The notes beneath the pieces are model-generated. The model was not told the origin of the DNA and ran no database searches. It was given only the letters and a program-made list of their open reading frames with translations. From NCBI GenBank assembly GCA_963969365.1, contig OZ017747.1, forward strand, positions 2,480,001-2,544,000: DNA of 64,000 nucleotides, written 5' to 3'. Origin of the DNA: Asterochloris sp. CNOR1 (Eukaryota > Chlorophyta > Trebouxiophyceae > Trebouxiales > Trebouxiaceae). Below are positions 46,471-56,568 of the stretch, piece by piece; position 1 is the stretch's first letter; each line of letters begins with the position of its first letter. The position numbers and the translations under genes are program-made.

Positions 46471-49400
46471 CTAGAATGCAGTGCTGTCAAACTGAAAGAT
46501 GGGCTGCACATACGGCAGCTCAGTATAGTCAGGGTCAAGCGCCGGCGTGAGGCAGTCGCTGCTATTGTGCAGGTGCAACAGGTCTTGTGAAGGGTTGCAC
46601 AGCCCTGGGCAGGTGGGCATGTTCCAGACAGACAGGGTGGAGGCTGTGCACCAGGGCTCACACAGCCGGCGATCATCCATGTGCTTCACATCTAATGCCA
46701 GCATCCAGCTCCCTACCGTCACGTCTGCAGATCACAGGGGGAGTCTGGTGGTGGGCAAGATCAATGGTCCTAGGATGGCTCATGTCTGGCAGAATGCGAC
46801 GGCAACAGGGCAGGGGCCAGCAGCCAAGGCGACAAGGCTACAGGCAAGCTTCACCAGCCTTGATGCAGGCTGCTGGGTTCCAGATCAGCAGGCATGGGGT
46901 GGAGTCAGCTTGCAAATGGGGGAAGCTTGCTGTTGCCCTTACTCCTGCACGATCTTTTGTCGGCATGACCCCAGCCCCAACCTTCACTGCCAAGGTATTG
47001 CAGAGGCCCTTCCGATACTGCTGCAAACTGCACGCAGCAGCCTGAAGGGGGTGCCTTGAGTAGGCCAGCTGGTGCAGCCCTGCACACCATCAGTCTGTAG
47101 CCTGCGCCTACCCCTGTGGACGCGCTTGATCAGGAGGACAACAATTGCAATTGCACACGTGCCGCCTTTCTCTGTGGCCATATAAGGATCTACGCAGACG
47201 ACACTGTCTGGACTGCTGCGGCGTTCAACACCATTGAGCAGACTGGCTGGCCCAGGGCTTTGGGTGCCATCAGCGGCTTCCATGCCCCTGCAAACGGCCG
47301 ACCCTCACCTTCCTAGGCGAGGTAGCGCATCTGCCCCTGCTTGCCTGCAGCTTGCCAGCCATGCATGCAGCAGCTTTAGGGGCCAACTTTGCTGTCTGAC
47401 TGACGCAATACCCTCACTTCGACAGACAGCCTGCCAGGGTCTGTTCATCTGCTTTCCCTGTGCAGATGCCTCTGTGCTGATGAAGGAGAGAACGTGTGGT
47501 CCAAATGACTATTCACAAGTCCACCCACCTTCATTGGCCAGGTAGCGCAGTCGCCCCTGGCGGATGCGCGCGATGTCATAGGCCACTTGCCCCGAGACGA
47601 CGTAGATGCTTCCCCAGGCGTGCGTGAAGTAGGTGCTGCTCCCCAGAACGACATGCTGGGGCTCGTACCAGCGCTGCTGCTGATTGGTCACAATGCCACC
47701 CGTCTTCATGCATCCAATGTAGTCTGCAGGCAGGCACGCTTCACAACTAGCGCAGGACGCAAACAATGATCGATGCCAGAGTTCAATCTGTGGTCATGTT
47801 GGCGCGTGATGTCAGCGAGGGGGAAGGTGGGCATCGCTGCAGCATCTCCAGGAAGCAGCAGCAGCAACAGCAAGGTGTCTGACCGCTACAGGGCCTGTAT
47901 GTGATACATTCGAGCAGGGCAGTTTGGCGGTGGTCATGCATGCATGCGGGCAGGCCTGCTTGCACCATTGCTTCTCGGCCAGCACAAGGGCAGCCAAGAC
48001 CTACTAGTCCTGGAGATATCAACAAAAGACGCACTCAATAGCGCAGGCTGGCTGCTCCAGGGGGTGTCTTGCCATGCACAGGCCCATGCCTGGTGCTGGC
48101 ACATGCCTGCACATCAGATCCCAAAGCAGGAATGCCAATCAGAGCAGCAAAGCAGCTGGTCAAGATGTGAGCCAACCTGCGCCGCGCATGCGCCACTGTT
48201 TGATGGCCAGCGGAAGGCGGTCCAGTCGCAAGTAGACATCGTCGTCTGCCTTTACGATGTACTCGGCATCAAACAGGGTGGTGGCCATGCGCAGGAAGGA
48301 CAGGGTCTTGTTGGTCAGGCTCATGTAGGCTTCCTGCAGTGGGGACAGGGGCTTGTTGATCAGGCTAATGTGGGCGTCCCGCAAGAGGGACGGCATCGTG
48401 CTGGTCAGCCGAGACCAGGCCTCCTGCAAGAGAGGACGTGGGTCGATAGGTCAGCCGCATGTAAGCGTCGCGCAGGAAGGACAGTGCCTTGTGGGTCAGC
48501 CTCATGTGGGGCCCTCACAAGATGGCACACAGGATCTTGTTGGTCGGCCTCATGCGGGCCTCCTGCCCGGGGAGGGCACAGGTCTGCGGGGGAGCCTCAG
48601 GGGGGCCCTCCTGCAGGGGGCATGCAGGGTGCCGGCCTCCCCTTCACTGGGGTGCTGGGACAGGCAGTGGTGTGCCACCAGGCAGCCTGCATTGGGGTGA
48701 CATCATCACCAGGGGCCAGGGCATGCAGGGGAGTGCACCCTGCTGGGCTGCAGCACGCACCCTGCAGGAGGGATTGGGCCAGTCCAAGCCCTGGGCACCT
48801 GTCACAGGCAGAGCTCTTACAGCCAGGCGCTTGCTGCGAGGAAGCATGGTGCGGATGCCCGCCTCAAGTGCCTCTGCGTTTCTGGCAGCGGGGGCCAGCT
48901 TTGCACGACGCACTACGTTGCTATGTTGCAGGTGTCCAGCTGCAGTGGTGTCTTGGACCCGAATCTGCGCACAAAGCCCCACCTGGACAGGCAAGGACTG
49001 GAGATGCCACCCTCAGTCACCTCCTGCTGCAGGGCCTGCTCCTGCTGAGGGGTGGGGCACTGACATGCACAGTCACCTTGCAGGCGCCTCCCTGCAGGGA
49101 AGCATGGACACCCAGTGGGCACACAAAGCCTCACCTGGACGGAATGGCAGGAGGGCATTGTGCTCAGCCTTGGCCTGTTGCAGAATCCTCCTTCACCCAG
49201 GGGTGGAGGAGCACAGCCATGATCTGCCGGCTTGCAGGCTTATCACTGCAGCAATGCCTCAACACCAACAAGGCCTCACCTGAACCGGCAGACGCAGGAA
49301 GGCACCATGGTCAGCCATCTCGTGCTGCAGGGCCTGCTCCTGCTGAGCGGTCGGGGGGTTGCCGATGACAAAACGCACAAGCATGTTGGTGTCCTCCTCC

Positions 49401-50865
49401 AGCCTGCATGGCACACGACAGTCATACTTGCCGTCACCCACTGGCTGAAGGGGCCATGCGACTTCTGTATGACGACTCCTCACCTGTGCAGAGCCAAGTG
49501 TCCATGCAGCATGTCGGTGCCCTCTTCGACCTGCAGAGGGGTGGCGTTGCCAGTGCACCAGATGCAACAATGTTGGCTGCAGTTCCCCAGGCAGGTCACA
49601 CCCGCACAGCACATGGTGCTGCCTTTCAGGAAGCCCTGCCTATGCATACAGGCGACAGTCAGAAGCTGCAGCCATGCCTCCTGCTGCGAGAATGCTGGCC
49701 GCTGATTGTTCGCACCAGCTGCCCTCACCTGCGGATCTCTGCCTCTGATGATGGCACCCACGTCGCGCGCAGTGACCGCCGCCTGAGCTCATAGTTGTAT
49801 TTGTCCTCTGCATTGGGTCTGGAGAAGCCAGTCTGCAGGTAGGGGCATGCAGCAGCCTAAGGCAAACAGGCCCGTCAGCAGAGAGGGGCTGCAGGCAGCC
49901 AGGCCAGTCTGGCACAACCAGTCTGCAATGTGGACGTCCTGTGTTCTCAAGCACGTGTGCATGTTGGACCAACAACCTGAGGGCTGGCAGTGAGCAGGAG
50001 CAGCCTGCATGCAGCAAGGTGCTTGAGGCAGGAGACAGCCAGTCTGCAGGCAGGGGCGTGGGGCCGTCGGGCCAGCCTGCAGGAGGAGTGGACCTATGCA
50101 CACAGACTGTATACAGGAGCCTGAGTCAGCTAGGAAGAGGGCTGTCTGCATGCAGGGGCAGGCAGGCCTGCTTAAAGGGTCATCCAGCAGCAACCTCAGG
50201 CAGGTAGGAAGAGGGCTGTCTGAAAGCCAGTCTGCAATTTTAACACGCAGCAGCCTGGGCCAGGCAGGAAGAAGCAGGCCCAAATGCAGGGGAGGGCACC
50301 AGCCTGAAAGGTGGCAGGCTTCCTGCCACAGCGTCTGCAGTTGACCTGTCATGTCCAGCCATGACCCAGACAGTCCCCCCTGCAAATCCTTCAATGGGCC
50401 CTCAGTGGCATTGCAGCTGATGTAGAGCGCTGAGGCGCAGGCATCAGCCTCCGGAAGGCGGCAACAACCACCATGCACCAGACTGTGATTGATTGAGCTA
50501 ATCTGGCAGCCGCTCGAGGAGGGCTGCCAGTTGAGGGTGCACAGTCTTGCAATGCAGGAAGGGCTAAGATGGCAGCCAGGCTTTGCGCACACCTGGATGC
50601 CGACCAGACACAACAGCTGCTTCCTGCCCTTGGGAAGGCCCTCCTGCAGCACTGTCTCCAACGTCCTCTCGTCATTGGCAGACACCGCTGTCGCCAGGGG
50701 TCGCAGGAGCGGCCTGGGCTGCTGCCCACTGGTTGCGGAGCTGCTGGTTGCTCTGAAGGCCCTCTGAGCGGTCACCAGCAGCAGAATGGCAGCGGCCAGC
50801 GCACAGAGGGCAACACTGAAGCGGTGCCTGCCTCTGCGGAGTCTGGCATGCAGATTGCCTAGCAT
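46471..50865 (-). CDS. GT31-family beta-1,3-glycosyltransferase (galactosyltransferase-like), type II membrane protein
   Basis: Golgi enzyme that probably adds a beta-1,3-linked sugar to glycans or proteins. Minus-strand exons: 50865-50593, 49832-49729, 49403-49280, 48333-48177, 47723-47529, 46724-46471; 368 residues, in phase. Short basic cytosolic N-terminus, one signal-anchor (~17-33, VALCALAAAILLLVTA), a stem, then GFSRPNAEDKYNYELRRRSL and LRATWVP (the RR..RRTW region), MLVRFVIGNPP, the metal/nucleotide-sugar motif YIVKADDDVYLRL (D197-D199), YIGCMKTGG, RWYEPQHV, YFTHAWGSIYVVS, and the catalytic-loop EDVTVGSWMLALDVKHMDDRRLC. The order matches plant and algal GT31 proteins. Acceptor specificity cannot be read from sequence. 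Its introns carry the window's densest junction-copy arrays. Confidence 0.92.
48300..48620 (-). repeat. Seven-unit tandem array ending in GT31 exon 4 acceptor
   Basis: Units of about 43-50 bases at roughly 48300-48343 (the functional acceptor of exon 48333-48177), 48345-48388, 48391-48434, 48436-48480, 48481-48525, 48530-48572 and 48580-48620. On the minus strand the first three would read QEAYMSLTNKTLSFL, RDAHISLINKPLSPL and QEAWSRLTSTMPSLL. Units decay with distance from the exon. Confidence 0.9.
48973..49190 (-). repeat. Two decayed copies of GT31 exon 3 donor end
   Basis: The 3' half and donor of exon 49403-49280 recur at about 49190-49122 and 49060-48973. The latter keeps QQEQALQ followed by a different tail, against QQEQALQHEMADHG in the exon. 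Confidence 0.85.
49488..49560 (-). repeat. Decayed copy of GT31 exon 3 acceptor end
   Basis: On the minus strand it would read LQVEEGTDML, against RLEEDTNML at the start of exon 49403-49280, with a ctgcag acceptor-like start. It sits in the intron upstream. Confidence 0.8.
49895..50244 (-). repeat. Four decayed copies of GT31 exon 2 acceptor
   Basis: The acceptor ctgcag|actggcttctcc (plus-strand 49820-49846) has relatives at about 49895-49935, 50030-50059, 50134-50163 and 50209-50244, each keeping agtctgca or tgtctgca on the plus strand. All are in intron 1. Confidence 0.7.
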
Positions 50866-51443
50866 TTAGGTGCTGAAACATCAACACCGCCGTGCCTGGG
50901 CCTGCATCAGACGGCAGCATCAGTGTAGGTCCTCAGGGGCTGGCAGCAGCCAAAGCCTGAAGTGCTCGCACCAGCAGATCAAATGCAGTATGCATTGGCA
51001 TGCTCCAGGCACAGGTGGATCGTTCTCGCAGCCAAGTGTCTCTGCTTCGATGAAGGGCTATGACAATCATGCAGCTGATCTGTGTGCCTGGCATCAGCCA
51101 ACCATTGTCAGCTCAAAGCCTCTCTCCCATGATGTTGAAGTGTTGACTTGACTTCAGGTCATCCTGACTACATATGCTCAAATTCTTGGCTTAGCCTGGA
51201 ACGACAGGACTGCTGCGAAGATTGCCTAGCATTTAGGCATCAAGCAGCCGGTTATTTTAAAGCCAGGTGAAGAGCGGCCTTGCACACACTCACGAAACTG
51301 AGCACAGTCAGAAAGCATAATCCTCATCACATCTATGATTGCCAACACCTGTCTCACACAGATGCAGAGCAAGCAATATGCGTATATGATATGCATGAGC
51401 ATTATGTAGCCAACACCTGGTGGTACCTTTGTGTCCAAGGCTG
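50866..51443. other. Divergent intergenic region, GT31 / MDR
   Basis: About 580 bases between the GT31 start and the duplicated start region of the MDR gene; it must contain both promoters. No specific motif is recognised. Confidence 0.5.
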
Positions 51444-51583
51444 ATGCTCAGCTGATTGCGCAGTGCGGGAAAGCATGACCAAGCAAAAAGCACTGTTGAT
51501 ACCGATCTTCGATGCTCAGCTGCTTTCACAATGCAGGAAGTCATGACCAAGCAAAAAGCACTGTTGATACCAACCTTTGATGG
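51444..51583 (+). repeat. 68-base tandem duplication of the MDR start region, creating a uORF
   Basis: Units start at 51444 and 51512 (atgctcagctg...), each ending with catgaccaagcaaaaagcactgttgatacc. The first unit's ATG (51475) opens a 23-codon frame starting MTKQKALLIP whose TGA (51544-51546) overlaps the main-frame ATG at 51543 as ATGA. Confidence 0.85.
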
Positions 51584-54500
51584 TGTGACCAAGGACAACA
51601 TCACCATGCAACTCACTGAAATAGACATCCCCAAGCCGGCAGAGGGGGAGGTGCTGGTGCACGTGACTCTACGGCCAGTCAACCCCACAGGTAAGCGCTC
51701 CCCTCTGACTGTTGCAGCTCTCCAAAGTGATGCAGAGCTGTGGCTTGCAGCGTTGAGCTTGAAAACCCTTGGGGAAGCAGTGAGGAGACATGCCACCTAG
51801 CAGAGCGCCAAGTGTTGTGCTGGCTGCCAAATTCACGCATGTCCTGTCTGCAGACGTTTATGAGATGACAGGCGTCTATCGTGAGGTACTGCCCTCCCCG
51901 CCACTCGTGAATGGCAGCGAAGGTGCGGGACATCTCGTCAATGCTGTTTTCACCTCATGCTTCCTGACATGAGTTGCATGCATGAGCTGCCGCCTGCCCT
52001 TTCTGCCAGACCATCAGACTTCTCCCATGCAGCCTGCAAGTCAGTGAGCCTGCTAGCAAAGTCCAGGCAGAGCCTGGCGAGGGGACTTTCATCTTGGTGC
52101 GAAGTGCTATTCTGTTGCCAGCCCTGCGCAGGAGCAGACTGCGTGTTGCAGGCTATGGCGTGGTTCAGTCGGACAATGGCAAGAAGTTCAAGAAGGGGCA
52201 GCGCGTGGTGAGAGGAACACCCTCTTGCTCATCCTGCTCTTCCTTCATCATGTCTGAGCGTCTCACATCTGCCACATGTTTTTACAGGTTGCTGCTCCCT
52301 GGAACCACTTTGCTGGAGCAGGCACATGGCAGCAGTATGTGAATGTGCCAGAGGAGAGCCTGGTGGCAGTGCCAGACTCTGTCAGCGATGAGGCAGCTGC
52401 CCAGGTGCACTGTGGAACAGGTTGTACAAACGGTGGAGCCCTCTCCTCTGCCAAGAACAGCTGTCAAAACTTCGGCACAAGGCTGGGCTCCTGCAGGGCT
52501 GTTACTCTTGCTCCCCGGTTACAACGTTGTCTCTTGCTGCTGTGTGCAAGTGCTGATGTCCAGCTGCTGATGGTCTAGAGGGCTGGGAGTCTGGGCTTCC
52601 ATGCGCAAAGCTGACTCCTTGTTGCTGCTGTGCAGTTCCTGATCAACCCTGTCACCGCTGTGGGCATGGTCAGGAAATTTGGCCAGAGGGACGGCTGGTT
52701 ACTACACACAGGTGAGATACAACAGCCACTGCCAGGCTGCTGTCACAGTGTTCTGCTCCACAGATTGCTGCATTGCTTGGCGCATGTCTGCTCTGGCACC
52801 AATTGAGTGATGATTGCCGCTACCTGCTTGCACAGCCAAACAGCTGCTGTGCACAACGACTTGAGGCTGTAAGGCATCTCGCAGGCAGCACACTCCTCAC
52901 GTGTTAAGCAAGGCAATGCAATTGCATGGTCCCGCTTTGGGGCGGAAGTTGGCATGCTCACTCCTGTCTACGTCCCTCAGTGGCACGATGCATCGCTGGC
53001 AGAGGCCTGCCCATTGCCATGGCAAAGACGCCTGCTAACCTATGTCCGCCTCCCCTTTGACCTGCATTGCTGTGCAGCAATCAGGTGTTGCCGTGAGCTG
53101 CAGGGGCAAACGGGTCGCTGGGCAAGATGCTGATCCCCATTGCAAGGAAGCATGGCGTGAAGCTCATCAATGTGAGTGCTCGCTTCACCTCAATTCTGTG
53201 AGCACTTGCTTGTGAGCAGCAAGTGAAAGCTAAAGCAGCTGCACTGCTGTTCAGGTGGTGCGCAGGAGTGCAGCCAAGGAGGAGCTGGCGCACCTCAAGT
53301 AGGTTCTGGCCCTGGGGTTTTGGCCTGGGTGGCTGCGCCTAATGTCCTCTCTGATGCAGTTTGGGCCCATCCTGAGTGACTATCGTGCCTGTGGGGACCC
53401 AAGAGACCCTAGCTGTTTACTCTGCTGCATTACACTTGCAGACCTGATTTTCTGCGCAGCCATTGCAAGCCTCGTTGCAATTTTGCAAGCTGATGCAGTC
53501 GCAAGCGGGTGGCTGGGCCAGCTGCATAAATGGCTGTCACAGTGCAGCTGTCTGGGGTCCTGAGTCCCCTACAAAGACCTGCATCAGTAGTAAGGTCAGC
53601 CTGCGCCCCTTCCCCTGTGCAGGCCTGATGCCGTCATTGCAACAGACAAGGAGGATCTGGTGCAGCGGGTTAACGAGATTACAGATGGTGAGGCAATGGG
53701 TGGTGCTCTGCCAGCCCTTCATGCAAGGCTCCGCTGTTTCAGCAATGCCTGCAGTGGCCCACTCAGAGAGTCTCCCTTCCATTGACAACAGCAAAACAGA
53801 GGGGCCTTGCACTTGACTGTGCAGTTCATATCTTGACTCCATGCTGCACAGCCGACTCAAGAGGGTGTGGCAGCAAGTGGTTCTGCCTGCCATGTGCCTG
53901 CAGGGAAGGGCGTCGATGCTGCCCTTGACGGCGTGGGCGGGGAGTTTGCTGCCCAGGTGGTTGGCACACTGAAGCAGGGCGGGCGCCTGGTGCCTTATGG
54001 AGCGCTGGGTGGCTTGACAATGTTGGTGAGGCACTTTGCCCTCCATCGCTTCAGGCCAGCTGCACAGGGTCTGCAGAGGTCCTCTGCATGCCCACACATT
54101 GCTCTCAACCTTTGCGTGTCATGAGAAGCATTGCAGCTAGATGCATAGGGGCAACACCAAGATTGCTTGAGGCCTGCTCTGCACGCTGCAGATACCCTTC
54201 CTTCCAATCTTGGTCATGGGCAAAATGATCAAGGGATTCATGATCTTCAACTGGCTGGCCAGCATGGAGGCTCAGGAGAAGCAGGAGGTGCTCCAGGAGG
54301 TGAGTGGCTGGACGCTGAAGGTTTGCCGCTACTCCCCATGACACACAGCTTTCGTTTGTAGGCAGCACACATACATGCTCACAGGACCTGTGGCATACCA
54401 TAACACGCCATATGCTGCCTTGCCCCTCTGAAATCGGCTGCTGCTCCTGACGACAGGAGGGCCAGGAAGCCAGAGGCTGGGCTACGCACAAATCATACTA

Positions 54501-54696
54501 CTCCAGGCGGTGCCTGGCTGCTGTGGAGCTGCATGGCTATTCAAACATGCGCCGTCACCTGCAGGTCATGCAGCTTATCGTGGATGGGACCATCAAACTG
54601 GAGCCCTGCAAGCGATTCCCCTTGGAGCAGTGGCAGCAGGCAGTGGAGTACTCCCAGAAGCCAGGCCGTGGCGGCAAGGCCATGCTGGAGGGCTGA
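51531..54696 (+). CDS. MDR-superfamily NAD(P)H oxidoreductase (quinone / enoyl reductase-like)
   Basis: Medium-chain reductase without the zinc cysteines. Exons: 51531-51690, 51854-51922, 52152-52207, 52288-52404, 52636-52711, 53104-53171, 53255-53298, 53623-53687, 53904-54025, 54192-54299, 54565-54696; 338 residues, in phase. GroES-like N-terminus: VLVHVTLRPVNPTDVYEM, PLVNGSEG, FKKGQRVV, GTWQQYVNVPEE, VPDSVSDEAAAQ. Rossmann half: NPVTAVGM, nucleotide-binding GANGSLGKMLI (~160-170), KGVDAALDGVGGEFA, GGRLVPYGALGG, and the C-terminal KRFPLEQWQQAVEYSQ...GKAMLEG. The NPTD and GSEG motifs resemble mitochondrial enoyl-CoA reductase (MECR) and quinone reductase; the substrate cannot be fixed. The start is 51531 or the in-frame ATG at 51543, which is identical to a duplicated upstream copy. 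Confidence 0.92.
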
Positions 54697-54927
54697 GGCA
54701 GCTCTATCACCTCAGCAGCTGGTGCACAGTGAGCAGTGTGGACCCAGGAAATGAGATGAATCTGAACTTCTGTTAACATACATGATTCATGGACTGAATT
54801 CGATGGGCAGCGCTAGGTAGTCAGGCCACAATGCTACAGGTCATGACATCCCTGCTGCTGTTGCAGATAGTGAAAACAACAGGCTGAGCAGCAGGTATCT
54901 GGCACAGGGCACTTTTCAGCTGCCCTG
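54697..54927. other. Convergent intergenic region, MDR / UVR-TPR
   Basis: 231 bases of 3' UTRs between two stops. Nothing is recognised in it. Confidence 0.5.
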
Positions 54928-56154
54928 TTATCTGTTCTGTTCAGCTCGCAGTGCAGCAACATAGCTCTTAATGTTGTCCATGTGAGGGTGGACCTCCAGG
55001 CACTGCTCAAAGCACTTCAGAGCACTGCTGCGGTCCTGAAGGTGGAGGTAGCACAACCCCATGCCGGACAGTGCCAGGCAGTGCTGCGGCTCCAGGTTCA
55101 GCACCATCTTGCAGTCCTCGATGCTCTCTTTGGGGCGCTGCAGCAGGTACAAAACCTGCAGATGAGAGATGCTGTTGTGGGAGCCCTCTGCCCCTGTTAC
55201 TGACTGCAAAGTTTGCCCAGACAGGCCTTGGTGCTAGCCCCCATCACCTTGAAGCTGCAGCCGCATGTCAGAGTTTGCGAAGCCAGCGAGGCTCACAGAT
55301 GTCGTGCAAGGGTTTAGTGCAGCAGCACATTGTTCAGCATTCCTAGACAAGCTTGCAGTGGCGTCTTGCCCCCACAATGGCCTTTTACTTCATGTTGATA
55401 GGCGGCCAGTTGCAAGGGGCCACAAGCAAGCAGCACTCACAATGGCCTTCTGTCTCCATTCCACCAGAGAAACAGGGCTGCAGCTGCAAACAGTGTCAAA
55501 ATTCAGGATCACCAAGACGAGCAGCCAATCTTGGGATCATAACACATAACCCACAGTGGCCTTTTTGTTCCATCCCTCAGCAAAGGAGGGCTGCAGCTGC
55601 ACCAGGCGGTCAAAGACGTCCAGAGCGCCCTCCAGATGCCCTGCCTCCATCAGACTCGTCCCGCCACGCAGCATGTCCCTCACAAAGGGGTCTGAGTGGC
55701 TCTGCCAGATGAGCATAATTGCTGTCAGTGCAGCATCGGCCAAGTGGGCCTGCCTCAGATACACATAGAGCTCCGGCAGGGCATGCCTGCTGCCAGTGTC
55801 TCCTGCAGACGACAGCTGTAAGACTGTCATGCTCTCTGCAGATCAAGTATCAACAAAGCTCCAGTTGCGCTGCCAGGCCAACTGCGCGAGGTAGAAGCTA
55901 CATGCATGCAGGGCTCTACAACACAAGGCTGCGCGCAGAGCTTTCACACGTCGGGGGTGATTCCCTGTGGCGTTCAGCAGGGTCCCACCTAATGCAGAGA
56001 TGACCTCAGTCTGCTTCTGTGTGCTGCTGGCTGCCTGCAGCTCCTGCAGCTGTGCCACAACATACTGCGCTACTGGGGGCAAGTGTTTCCTCAAGGCAGC
56101 AGCCTCATCTCTGAGGCGAGCTGCCTGCTGAAAGTCTTCCTGGGACACTGCTAC
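54928..56154 (-). CDS. UVR-motif and tetratricopeptide-repeat protein, 5' exon(s) unresolved
   Basis: Three minus-strand exons are secure: 56154-55989, 55802-55555, 55155-54928, in phase to a TAA. The first carries a UVR motif (VSQEDFQQAARLRDEAAALR), a helical hairpin found in UvrB/C, ClpC and plastid UVR proteins where it mediates protein contacts. The rest is TPR-like: GGTSLMEAGHLEGALDVF, FAEGWNKKATVLYLL, CKMVLNLEPQHCLALSG, MGLCYLHLQDRSSALKCFE, CLEVHPH. WNKKATVLYLL...ALSGMG closely follows a bacterial-type TPR family, so a plastid or mitochondrial location is plausible (inference). No ATG lies in frame before the first secure exon; the frame is closed by a TGA just upstream. The true start is therefore in one or more exons between about 56160 and 56470, where an ATG at about 56463 opens a basic leader-like frame. 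UVR plus TPR is known in plant plastid proteins, but I cannot name the orthologue. Confidence 0.8.
55361..55494 (-). repeat. Two decayed copies of UVR-TPR exon 3' end
   Basis: Units at about 55361-55420 and 55431-55494 resemble 55543-55604, the donor end of exon 55802-55555. All have (c/t)cacaatggcctt or ccacagtggcctt and a gcagctgca / gttgcaa end. They lie in the downstream intron. Confidence 0.8.
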
Positions 56155-56568
56155 CTGCAGCTCCCTTCAAGCAGACAACAGGCTTTGGATTCTTGAGGGG
56201 CTCTTGAACTATGGCAAAAGCTCTGTGGTGGGCAGCGGCTGCACCTTCTGAGCAAGGAGACTCTGTGCCACGTGTCCTCAGGGTCTGATGTGGCATTGCT
56301 ACTGGCCTGCTGCTGACAAAGGCATCTTGATGTGGCTTTGGCCTTTCTTGAAAGTTCGCTGGCTCTGAAAGGACCACTCAGTCTCCTCCTGTGGACTCCA
56401 GTGGCACCTTTGCAGTAAGCGTGACTCTGATGGAACTGAGCATGCATGATGGGCAGGTCCATAGACATTGACTGTTCAGAGTCCTAGGTCGAGAGGACCA
56501 TTCATCCTGCAGGTAGCTGGAGCGAGCTCTGTCCGGTTCCACAGAGCGGCTCTCAGTTCCCTGTACCC
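56155..56568. other. Divergent region, UVR-TPR 5' end / C2-like gene
   Basis: Holds the unresolved first exon(s) of the minus-strand gene and the promoter of the plus-strand gene. A stretch near 56290-56315 resembles a decayed copy of the start of exon 56154-55989. Confidence 0.4.

Noticed and set aside
47113-47216. Possible extra GT31 exon reading DPYMATEKGGTCAIAIVV on the minus strand
   Set aside because: It looks protein-like, but I find no acceptor/donor pair giving the required phase, and exons 47723-47529 and 46724-46471 join directly across the GT31 EDV motif.
47944-49368. Long plus-strand open frame (474 codons) antisense to GT31
   Set aside because: It covers GT31 exon 4, introns and repeat arrays, and its translation is low-complexity with no conserved motif. 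Its length comes from the tandem units lacking stops in one frame. GT31 on the other strand has clear family motifs.
49789-50865. 358-codon minus-strand frame beginning at the GT31 start, taken as an intron-free N-terminus
   Set aside because: Only the first 91 codons read like a glycosyltransferase stem. The rest is repeat-rich and loses phase with the next real exon, while a donor at 50592 joins cleanly to 49832.
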